Assembly: GCF_009727055.1 (NCBI RefSeq)
Contig: NC_052359.1
Span: 60,075,471 to 60,139,470, forward strand
Origin: Benincasa hispida
Lineage: Eukaryota; Streptophyta; Magnoliopsida; Cucurbitales; Cucurbitaceae
DNA length: 64,000 nt
Direction of reading: 5' to 3'
The notes under the pieces: generated by a model
Database searches by the model: none
Seen by the model: the letters and a program-made list of their open reading frames with translations, nothing else
What the model was told of the DNA's origin: nothing
Shown here: positions 1 to 9,500 of the stretch, one piece after another
Position numbering within the stretch: the first letter of the stretch is position 1
Layout of the letters: each line of letters starts with the position of its first letter
Translations under genes and position numbers: made by a program

Positions 1-13
1 CTTTTTCTTGCAG

Positions 14-1623
14 CTTCATGGTGGATGTGGGGAACGTGCGTCTGCAGCAAAAAGACTACGTAAAGGTTTATATCCTATTTCTCACCTATTCCTTTTATTT
101 TTAGTATTTTACAAACTTAATTGTCCACTGAGAAAGGAGTTTCTCCCGAACCAGATATATCTCCTTTGGCTTTAAAGAATGTAGTAACGGAGAATGACGG
201 AAAAGGAGATGTTGGGTCAAAACGTGAGTCTTTAGTTTCAAGACTGAGATTGGACAAAGCGAAAGACGGCGATTTTGTACCATTACCTGGTCAACTTCTG
301 CGCAAATATATAGCATATGCAAGAACTTTTGTGTTCCCCAGGTAAACATACATGCTCTCTCCAGCATTTTACTTGATGTTAAAACTAGTGGAAATGTGGA
401 GAAGTATTCATCACTATATTGAATTGATAATGACTTGAAATAGAGAGCTCTATTTATAGAGGTAAATAGCCGAGTTAAGTCCACCCTACTCCTTAACTAA
501 AGTAACTACTGATGGTTATACACGTTACAACTTAATACAACAGACTAACTCCTAATAGATGCAAATTTGAACTTGTGAATCGTGCAAGCCTCTTTACTCG
601 AAATCTGTCCAAACCCCATCTCTCCATTTTGGAATCAGGATGTCAAAGCCCGCAGCAGACATCTTGCAGAAATTTTATTTAAAACTGCGTGACGAGAATA
701 CATCAGGGGATGGTACGCCAATTACAGCTAGACAGCTGGAAAGTTTGGTGAGGCTGGCAGAAGCTCGAGCACGGGTCGACCTCAGGGAAGAAATTACAGT
801 ACAAGATGCCATGGTTAGTTGTGGAACGATGTAGCCAAATTTTAATTACTCAAAATCATCTTTTGAAAATAAGCTCGTTTGTTACTCACTTTTTATTTTG
901 TTTTTTCACTTTTTGTTAACATTTTCAGATTTTTTTTTTCAAAGACCTAATATTTGGTTAGGATTTCCATTTTTACGTCGAGAAATTAATTATAAGACAA
1001 ATGATTCCATGAAAAAAATTAAAAGCTTCTGTTCCACTTCCACTACCTTGCTCGAGTTTTTACGTGCTAATTTCATTGTGGGTCACCAACTTTGCAGGAT
1101 GTGGTGGAAATAATGAAGGAATCCCTTTATGACAAGTACGTAGATGAACATGGGGTCCTGGATTTTGGTCGAAGTGGGGGAATGAGTAAACAGAAAGAAG
1201 CCAAGCGATTTCTGAGTGCACTCAACAAGCAATCAGAGTTGCAGCAGAAAGACTGTTTCTCTATCTCGGTAAGCTTATGCTATATACTCTTGTCGCAGAT
1301 AAATCATATCGCATCCGGCTCTGAGCTATCCACATATGCTATGTCCTGCAGGAAATATATAGCTTAGCAGATAAAATTGGCCTACGAGTACCTGACATTG
1401 ATACCTTCATAGAAAATCTTAACAGTGTTGGATATCTGCTTAAGAAGGGGCCAAAGACATTCCAGGTATAGTACGGAGTTCTCTTAGCAGATATAATACC
1501 AATAAAACAACAAAACTACGGATCAACTCATCATTATTCAATCTTTGCACTAACCCAGACATCTTTTTACAACAGGTTCTGTCCTCATCGTACACCAGTC
1601 AATCGACAAGGTCAAGAGGATAA
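14..1623 (+). CDS. MCM8: MCM8 DNA helicase, 3' part (last six exons; gene starts before the window)
   Basis: C-terminal part of a minichromosome maintenance AAA+ helicase. MCM8 works in double-strand-break repair and meiotic recombination rather than as part of the MCM2-7 replicative ring. Exons read as 14-65, 137-341, 639-813, 1098-1268, 1352-1465 and 1576-1623 (TAA); all introns are GT-AG and the phase closes (254 residues visible). The first exon opens with Leu-His, fitting the end of the family's SEHIMSLH segment. Next come [18 protein letters not shown] and [18 protein letters not shown], the MCM lid region, then [18 protein letters not shown], the sensor-2 helix with its arginine. The last exons encode a winged-helix-like tail ([20 protein letters not shown] onward). 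The acceptor at 136/137 was chosen because it alone keeps the Leu-His frame of exon 1; other readings of this junction are possible. Walker A and B lie outside the window. MCM9 is less likely because of the PRMSKPAAD segment and the neighbour HCF152. Confidence 0.9.
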
Positions 1624-2241
1624 AAATTGGGCGATAAGAGAGGTCAAAACTTTCTTTGACTCAATATTTTTTTTCTGCTGCAATGTCTCTAGGCTAGAGA
1701 TGGCTCTTCCACAATACCAAGCATGTATGATTCGCTGATGCTGAAATAATTAGTATATTCCAATGAATGAAATAGTTAAATGGTACGAATACGATGCTGT
1801 TTGACTTGATAGTTATCCATAGTCGTGTTGCAGTTCTTGCATTGTTTTTCATGTCTCAAGAAGCCCCTTTAGATAAAATTTCAATTGAAATATAGGTCAT
1901 ATATTCAAATTAGGATGGTCATAAAGTGTTAAGAGTCAGAGAGTTGTCCATAAGTTGGAATGTACATATTACATATACTAGTTTAGGTTATAGATACGCA
2001 CTCGCACATACACATTAGAAGCACTTTCTTTAGCATTATGCAGTCCACTGTATTTATCTTCCCTCAGAAAACTTTTACGAAATCAAATATGCACTATATT
2101 CATTTTTTTAATAACTTTTCGTATTTTCTTTTTTCCTTTATTTTCTATTGGAGTCCTTGAAAATATGCTACAGTGACATACCAAATGGTTGAGGTAGAAG
2201 ATAGTGAATGAGAAATCAGTTGAAGTGATCCGAAGCCAGCC
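1624..2241. other. Short convergent intergenic region (3' UTRs of MCM8 and HCF152)
   Basis: The two genes end tail to tail about 620 bp apart. The stretch is AT-rich, with several AATAAA-like words in either direction, and holds no open frame worth calling. It must contain both poly(A) sites. Confidence 0.6.
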
Positions 2242-4455
2242 TTAATAATCACGATCTGAGGGCTCCCATCTCCACTCACTCCCATAATAAGAATTGGGTA
2301 AACCCAACCAAAACTTGAAAGCCTCAGCTGCTCTCTTTTTCTCAATCCTTCTGTCCTGTCTGGCCTTTGATGCATGTTTACTGGTAAACATCCTAGAATG
2401 CATTTCCACGTAAATTCTACTGTATTTTGTCTTGTTGGGTGGTATCCCATTCTCTTCCATACAAGCCACGATTTCTAAAGCCTTCCTAAAGAAAGCAGCC
2501 CGGACACATATATCAGCTAGAGTATCCAATAGCCCTTCATCGGGTTTTAAGGGAGGGGGAGATGAAGAATCAGGCTTATACCCTCTCTTCACTGCACATC
2601 TCTCCTTTACTTCATTCCATAGCAAAAGGGCCTCACCTGGTTTTCTAGCTAAAGAAATTCCATTGGCGAGACTGCCATATGTAGAAACATCAGGTAAAAA
2701 TCCATTATCTTTCATTTTCTGTACTAATTGCTTTGCTTCTTCTATCAATCCTAGTCTACAATACCCTTCAATCAACATATTCCAGGCTACTATATCCGCT
2801 CTCACTCTAGGATCATTCAGCATTTCATCAAATACTTTCCTCGCAAGCTTTGGTTGACCTGACTGAGCAAAAGCTTTCATCAGAGTGGTATAACTAACCT
2901 TGGTGGGTGCGATTCCTTTCGATCGCATCTCATTAAAGAAGCCAAGAGCTCCTGCACTATCATCGACCAATATGCATCCATCAATCATGATGTTATAAGA
3001 AACCACATCAGGTTCAATACCTGCCCCATCGACCATCTCCTTAAGCAGCTCCTTGGCCTTGTCCATCTGAAGCAACCTGCAATAACCCTTTAGGAGAATA
3101 TTGTAGGTAATTCGATTTGCAGGACACCCAATTCTTGTCATTTCAGCTAGCACTTGACGGGCTCGGTCCATCGACCCTGCCTTTACTAGAGCTGAAACTA
3201 CAGTTGTATACGATACATGATCAGGATGACTGGATCTATCACCCTGGTTGCGCATCGCCTCTAGCATTCGTATCGTATCAGCTACTCGGCCCTCATTCAT
3301 ATACCCTTTCATTAGAGTCGTATAAATTCTCGAGTTAGGAGAGTAGGCTTTTGGTAACAATGGTGGCTCTGAATCACTTTCTTCATTCAAATTAGGAAGC
3401 AACTTCTTGAATACCTCATCTTCATCTTCATTCAAATCTTCCTCATCTTCAATCTCATCCAAATTCCCATCCCTGAGAATCCTGCAAATATCTCTTTTCC
3501 CTTCCCTCATTGCTTGAACTACCTTCTCAGCGGTTTCCAAATCTCCAAACCCGACATAAGCTGCCACAATCGAGTGCAAAGTCGTCATACACATTGGAAT
3601 ATCCTTTGCAAGAATCATCTCCAACACATAAACAATAAGATCCTTCCTATTGGCTCTAGCACAGAGCTTGATCATGACATTGTAAGTCAAAACATCAGGC
3701 TCAGCACCAAATTCTTCCATTTCCTCAAACAATTGCAGAAACTTCTCGTAGGCACCCATGTTGGCACAGGCATTGAGTACCCCATTGTATGCTGCCGTGT
3801 CCGGCCGCGAGTCGGCCGTTATAGTGGGATCTGCAAACCGGCGGAGACGCTGAGTCACTGAACTGAATAGCTTGATTGCTTCTGCAGGGCCATCGTCCGG
3901 TGAAGCGGCGAGGCGGCTGACGACGGCGCTCCACGCTTTCACGTGGGGAAGGTAACCGGAACGAAGCATGGACTTAATGACAGAACAGGCGTAAAGAGTG
4001 TGTCCAGCCTTGGCGGCTGCGACGGCAAGGAGTCCGAGGGAATTGGCGTCGAGACGGTGGAGCTGGTTGTCATGGCGGAGGCGCGTGAGGATAGACTGAG
4101 CTCGAGTGAGGCTTGATGGAGTGTTTTGGTAAGACAATTGAGAAACTAAACGGCTAAGACAAGTAGGGCTGGGTAGATTGTTACATTGTGTATATGTTAT
4201 CCAAGCCTCATCCGTTTTCCTCTGGCGTAGCAGTGATAAGAGTCTCTGTTCTAAGGAACTGGACGGCGAATCGGACAGGAGAGGTCGGTCGGTCGAGCTG
4301 GTTTGACGAGCGGTGCTGTGCACCAGGAAGGGGCGGACGGCGGCGGTGGCAGCGCTGGAGGAGATGGTGGTGTTGGTGGTGAAAAGTGGTGGAGAGGGCC
4401 CAAGGGGAAAGGTTAAAGGGGGGTGTGCGTTAAGACTGGCAGTGAAGATGAGCAT
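2242..4455 (-). CDS. HCF152: HCF152-like chloroplast pentatricopeptide repeat (PPR) protein
   Basis: Intronless 737-residue PPR protein. HCF152 in Arabidopsis binds the psbH-petB intergenic RNA of the plastid psbB operon and is needed for processing and stabilising petB transcripts, hence cytochrome b6f. Residues 1-60 are rich in Ser, Thr, Ala and Pro and poor in acids, as in a transit peptide. PPR units follow from about residue 130 to 700; clear ones start at 218 (PDTAAYNGVLNACANMGAYE) and 253 (PDVLTYNVMIKLCARANRKD), with a dense run after about 373. An acidic insert (about 333-362, mostly Glu and Asp) separates two blocks of repeats. There is no SMR, E or DYW tail, so it is P-class. The ATG at 4455 is the first in frame. 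Length fits the family (about 780 in Arabidopsis). The assignment rests on P-class architecture plus adjacency to MCM8, also seen in Arabidopsis; another P-class PPR is possible but less likely. Confidence 0.82.
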   Translation of the reverse strand: MLIFTASLNAHPPLTFPLGPSPPLFTTNTTISSSAATAAVRPFLVHSTARQTSSTDRPLLSDSPSSSLEQRLLSLLRQRKTDEAWITYTQCNNLPSPTCLSRLVSQLSYQNTPSSLTRAQSILTRLRHDNQLHRLDANSLGLLAVAAAKAGHTLYACSVIKSMLRSGYLPHVKAWSAVVSRLAASPDDGPAEAIKLFSSVTQRLRRFADPTITADSRPDTAAYNGVLNACANMGAYEKFLQLFEEMEEFGAEPDVLTYNVMIKLCARANRKDLIVYVLEMILAKDIPMCMTTLHSIVAAYVGFGDLETAEKVVQAMREGKRDICRILRDGNLDEIEDEEDLNEDEDEVFKKLLPNLNEESDSEPPLLPKAYSPNSRIYTTLMKGYMNEGRVADTIRMLEAMRNQGDRSSHPDHVSYTTVVSALVKAGSMDRARQVLAEMTRIGCPANRITYNILLKGYCRLLQMDKAKELLKEMVDGAGIEPDVVSYNIMIDGCILVDDSAGALGFFNEMRSKGIAPTKVSYTTLMKAFAQSGQPKLARKVFDEMLNDPRVRADIVAWNMLIEGYCRLGLIEEAKQLVQKMKDNGFLPDVSTYGSLANGISLARKPGEALLLWNEVKERCAVKRGYKPDSSSPPPLKPDEGLLDTLADICVRAAFFRKALEIVACMEENGIPPNKTKYSRIYVEMHSRMFTSKHASKARQDRRIEKKRAAEAFKFWLGLPNSYYGSEWRWEPSDRDY

Positions 4456-4607
4456 GGGGACGGTTGTGGCGGAGGAAATGGCGGCGACGGCGGCGGTGAG
4501 TTCATGGCTGCTCCATGAAGGGAATAAGGGAAGATTGAGAGGGATGATTCATGTGGAAAGTGGCAAAAATGGGGTCTTAGAGAAAGAGATAATGGGAGAG
4601 AGGACAT
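4413..4607 (-). promoter_or_regulatory. Overlapping upstream ORF (64 codons) on the HCF152 transcript leader
   Basis: An ATG at 4607 opens a different frame that runs past the HCF152 start at 4455 and stops at 4413. If the transcript starts upstream of 4607, scanning ribosomes meet this ATG first. The peptide is Ser/Pro/Leu-rich with no recognisable domain. It may be a translational damper, or simply lie outside the mRNA. No transcription start can be proved from sequence. Confidence 0.35.
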
Positions 4608-4845
4608 GAATAGAAGTTTGTTGGGTGGAATTTGGACACACTACGTTGAGCGCGTGTTGTCCTCATGTCTCTACTTCACCACGAGATATTATTTTTCATA
4701 TTTCTTTTTTCACAATACACTATTCAATAACTATCTGTTTGAAGAAAACAACCCCGTTCTTTTTCTTTGCCATCCTTTTTTCTTTTTTTCTTTTTTCCTC
4801 CAATTCAGTTTAAATACTATTGCTATTTTTTTTTCCTAATGGATG

Positions 4846-4915
4846 AATTAAATATGTACTGTCAACCTTGAGGTTAGAGGTTCAATTCTCCTTCTTACAT
4901 GTTAAAAAAAAAAGT
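4846..4915 (+). repeat. SINE-like remnant with B-box-like word and poly(A) tail
   Basis: GAGGTTAGAGGTTCAATTCTCC resembles the pol III B box (GGTTCRANNCC) and is followed by an A-run. Similar tails occur at 5893-5970 and, on the other strand, at 26205-26310. A tRNA-derived short interspersed element is inferred; no A box was found. Confidence 0.35.
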
Positions 4916-4947
4916 TAAAATAAAAAAAACCTAGAGAATGAACAAAG

Positions 4948-4949
<2 letters not shown>

Positions 4950-4981
<32 letters not shown>
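4950..4981. repeat. (TA)n microsatellite
   Basis: About 16 uninterrupted TA units, preceded by an A-rich stretch at the end of the SINE-like remnant, a common place for microsatellites to arise. Confidence 0.9.
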
Positions 4982-4983
<2 letters not shown>

Positions 4984-5892
4984 CACTGGAATTTTAAAAT
5001 TGATAACTAATCAATGTTCAAATTTAATTAAGATTTCAATTATTTGATTTCTTCTTTAAAGTTATTGTCTGTGCACCCACCACAACACTATTGCACTTTC
5101 TCCCTTCTATTCTTCTCTTCTCATTTTCTTTCTAGTATTTAGGATTCACAAAATCGACTATGACTAATCGATTATCGATAACCACTATAAAATTGATAGA
5201 AATCAATCGATGATGTCAACCGATCATTGAAAACACCATTTGAATTTGAACTTTTAAAAAAAAATTGAGCACAAAAATAATGAAAGAATTTGAAGTCAAT
5301 TACTAAGCCATGCAAACTTTGAAAATTCCTCGTTGTAGGGCCTGATGAGAAAATTAATACCCTAATTATCAATTAGACCAACATGCAAAGATAACGTTGG
5401 GAAGAAAATTTTCATTTTATCTTCAAATTTTTAGAAGTGTCATTTTTTTTAGTTTTAAACAATCGTCAACGTGTTAAAGTGTAGACTTTTACCATTTTAT
5501 AGTATAAGAATAAATGTGCACAAGATATTTATTACAAGCTTCCTTCGAAAATCAACTTCACTTTCCACTCGAGTAGGAACTTCCTCCAATACAAACAAGA
5601 ATTTTGCTTTCTTCATACAACGAAAATTAAGTTTATAATGTGAGTTCACATTTGTCAAAAACAAATTCTATATAGGTTTATAATCGGAAACTTTCACATT
5701 CTATAATAGGTTTACAATTGGAAACTTTCACATTTGTCAAACCAAATTCTTAGAAAAGGAGGTAGCTATATATCAAAAGTGACTTTGAGTCATATTAAGA
5801 GATTTTAAATGACAAAATTAACTTTAAATATACAAAATCAATTCCAAACATATCTTTAACTACACATAATCAATTGTCAAACCGAACATAAC

Positions 5893-5970
5893 TCAATTAA
5901 CATAAAAATGTGTTAGAAATCACGAGATCTATGGTTCAAATTCCCCTATCCCCAATTGTACTAAAAAAAA
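5893..5970 (+). repeat. SINE-like remnant
   Basis: Contains GGTTCAAATTCCCCTATCCC, then a TTGTACT word and an A-run, the same order as the minus-strand copy at 26205-26310. Probably a truncated tRNA-derived SINE. Confidence 0.4.
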
Positions 5971-6549
5971 CTACACGTAATCAATTTCATTTATATAAAA
6001 ATCACAATTAAAGTATAAACCAAACAAACATTAAACTGATTGTATAAAAATCACAAATAAATAAATCATTTGCTAAAATCAAGCCACTTGAGACATCCTG
6101 CAGTAAATGTGCATAGCCTATTTCTCAACTCAGAGAAAATGCATGGTTCTGTCAGAAAATTGAATAAATGAAAACCCAAGTCATACATACTATGTACAAA
6201 AGAAAGAAAAGAAAAGAAAACAAGTAGAAGTTAATTGACTATGAAGATATTTACAGCGTGAGCATGGGTTGAAAAAGTAAAAAAAGGGAGACCATGCCAA
6301 TAAATCAAAAACCCACCATTTCCTGTACAGCCTTCTTCTATTCTATGTACATAGGAGTTATGTACATTGCAACTTTACCCACCAGAATCAGATGAAGAAT
6401 AAGCCTCCTCTTGTCCACAAAACCACAATCTGCACTTCTTCATCCATTTTCACCCTTTTTTTTTAAATAAAATAAAATAAATCTATACAGCAGCTACAGC
6501 TACTTGATAATTACCAATTTCACTTTCTACAGATGAAAGAAATTTGAGG

Positions 6550-9500
6550 CTACGAAAGATGAAACGAGCCTTGTCCTTCTGTTATGGCATATAAGAGCTT
6601 CTCTTTCATTATCTCCTGAACGAATAGACACCGAATTTGGAGTTAACATTGTTTGTTCTAATGGAAATTGAAAATGCAATTGGTTCCTTAGAAAAGTTAG
6701 AACGTGTTTGTGAGTGATTTTAAAAGGATTAAGTGCATATTTGAGAGTGGTTTTGAAATGGTTAAAATCACTTTTATCATGTTCAAAATTACTCTGAAAC
6801 ATGCATTTAATCATTCAAAATTCATTTCGTATTAAATTTTACACTTTTAAATGCAATTTTTATATCATCACAATTGGTTTCGAATTACTAAAATCATGTT
6901 ATTTTTATTATTTTTTTTTTTTAGAAAAAAACATATTTTAGTGTGACTTTGAAAATGTCAAATGATTTTAACCATTTCAAAATTACTCACAAACATGCCC
7001 CTAAACTCGTGTTTGAATTACTCCAATACATGCCTTAAATCATTCAAAACCAATTTTAGTTGTAAGAAAATTGCATTTTATAGTGTAAACTCGAACATTA
7101 TATTTATTTCAAATGATTTAATGCATGTTTTGAAGTGATTTTTGAACATGGAAAATGTGATTTTAACACCACATCAAAATCATGTCCATAGAAAAGTTTT
7201 AACCTTTGAAGAGTAAGGAGGCAACTTGAGATAGTTTGCACAGGTCATCACACTAGGTAAGTCGTAATCGACCAGATTGTTAGAATGCTGTGTAGAAGGA
7301 AAAAAACCCAAAGAAAAAGTCAGTAAGAAAAAATCTAAATTAAATAAAATATTTGAGTAGAATTTGTTGATAGTAAAAACCTTTCGGACGATAGTCAACT
7401 TTGGATTGAGAGATGCAAAGCCTCCAGAAGGAAGCCTTGGCGCCCCGGTAACGAACTGTAGAAATGCTCGTTGCTGTTCGTTGTCAAACTCTTGAATAAT
7501 TTCAAGCAGCTAAAATTCAAAAGATAGGTGAGAATCTTGCTAACTAATAATGCAATTTGAACATAGCAATAGGTAGGATTCATTTTAGAAACTAACATGA
7601 ATAATGGAGGGGCTACTGGACGTATATCCGTGGTCAAACTTCATATTGTCAAGGAGTTCACTCAACTGCACCAAAAGATTCGAAAGAATCAAGTTAATGA
7701 ATAATAACTTCAAAAGTAAATTAGATAATTAGCTGATATACGTACGGCCCACGAGTCCTGTTCTCCACATATCAAACGCTCTAATTCTTCTGCAGTAAAA
7801 ACTTGAAGATGTTCTATGGGGAAAACCTGAGGTTAGACAATAAGAAAAGAAGTGCTCCATTATCAGTTACGATGAAGAAGGCACCAGTATATGTTTGAGG
7901 GAGAAAATGTGTATTTTATATGGTAATTAATAATGTTTCTTTAAGCCAACCGAATTGTTGAGCGTCTTCTCTTTTATGGACGAGAACGCTCATGACATTT
8001 GGTTCTAAAGGTTTCTTACATTTTAACAATGCAGTTCATCCGTTACTTACATTGTGCCTATATCATAATTTATACACTCAAAGTGGCATTCGTTATGAAC
8101 ACATTTGGGAGACTGGAACCATGGCTTTCCTAGTTCTACCCCTAAATTTAAATGAGATAATAGAACTACAACTGCACTTAAATAAACGTAAATCCTGTAT
8201 CACGTTGAGAAATCAAAGCACTTGATAATATTTCACTAAAGACATTGATGAAATAAAGAAACTATATCGAAACATAAACTGAATTCCATAAACTTTCCAC
8301 CCACGCAAAATAAACTATTACGGAAATAAAGGATCATTTTAATTCTGCATGTCCTAACTAGAACAACTAAATAAATATGGGAAGTACAATCTTTTGTAAG
8401 ACGGGCCACAGTGAAGAGCTAACTAACCTGATTAAATCCAGATTTAAATGCTTCTATTTGTCTTGAAATTCCAGAACATAAAGTAGCATCTGTAACAAGA
8501 GAGACATAATCCTCCAAATTTTTTGTATTTACCTGGGGAAAAGGTCAAAATGTATGTTGTGTTATTTAGTGCAACCATACAAAAAGAAAAATCCATAATC
8601 AGAGTGAAAATTGGCATTACCATTGAATTATCTTGAGAAGAAGTCAAGAGATAATCAGGATAACCAGGAAGAGTAAAATCAAGACAAAGATCCTCAATAT
8701 TGGTATTATGATAATACAATTCAAGTTTGGACGATGAGTTCTCTTCATAAACAGATTCCAATAATTTACTTCTGTTAACCAAAGCTTCAAACTCAAGCAG
8801 AATGGTTCCGAGCTCTGGATCAAATGATTGGATATCATATATACTCACCTCCTACAAGAATAAACAAGAAAATCAAATAATGGAATACAAAAAAAGACAA
8901 GAGGAAGCACTTGAAAGAATTTCATGCAGGTACCTGCCCAAGTATTAGTTTATAGAAGGTTTTGGAAAAGTAGATATCCAAAACCCTACCATCTTGAATG
9001 GCCTTGGCCACAATTTGCCCTAGAAGTACGAACTTTTTCATTACTTCGGAAAAATGTAGCTCATCTGTATCCAGAGTTGATGGCCATGGACGGGGAAAGA
9101 GTCCAAATGGAGATCCAATAGTTTCTCTGCCCTCAATGTTCAGACTCTTTTTGGATATAAATGCATCATGATCCCCTCTCCACATTCCGAGGCCATACTT
9201 CTGAAATTCACGACTGACAAGAGTATAGAATTCTAATGTTGGACCAAGCCCAGTGCCAACTTCTTCATCATATTCCACCTCAAGGAGTACTTTCTGATGT
9301 GCATACTGATTCATCATTTTGGCAGCAGAATCTAGAATTTGGTTGCGGTGTACTAATACCTTCTTACGAGGCAAGCCACCAGAACTTGATCGTACGTCAT
9401 TTGAGGTTCCCAAGTCACTGTGTGATCTTACATGTAGCTGGTATTGTGGCATGCCAAATACTACTATCCGAAAGTACTTGCGTCTTGCCTCAAAACTAAA

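Larger units (their letters stand above)
4610..6549. other. Intergenic: HCF152 promoter side and UPL4 3' flank
   Basis: About 1.9 kb with no gene. It holds the upstream region of HCF152, a (TA)n tract at 4950-4981, two SINE-like tails (4846-4915 and 5893-5970) and the UPL4 3' UTR near 6300-6549. Otherwise it is plain AT-rich DNA. Confidence 0.6.

Noticed and set aside
121..345. Stand-alone 74-codon gene at the left edge
   Set aside because: It is an exon of MCM8: a splice acceptor lies at 136 and a donor at 341, and the protein continues in the next exon.
2432..2857. 141-codon plus-strand frame
   Set aside because: Shadow of the HCF152 coding strand; no domain and no independent promoter.
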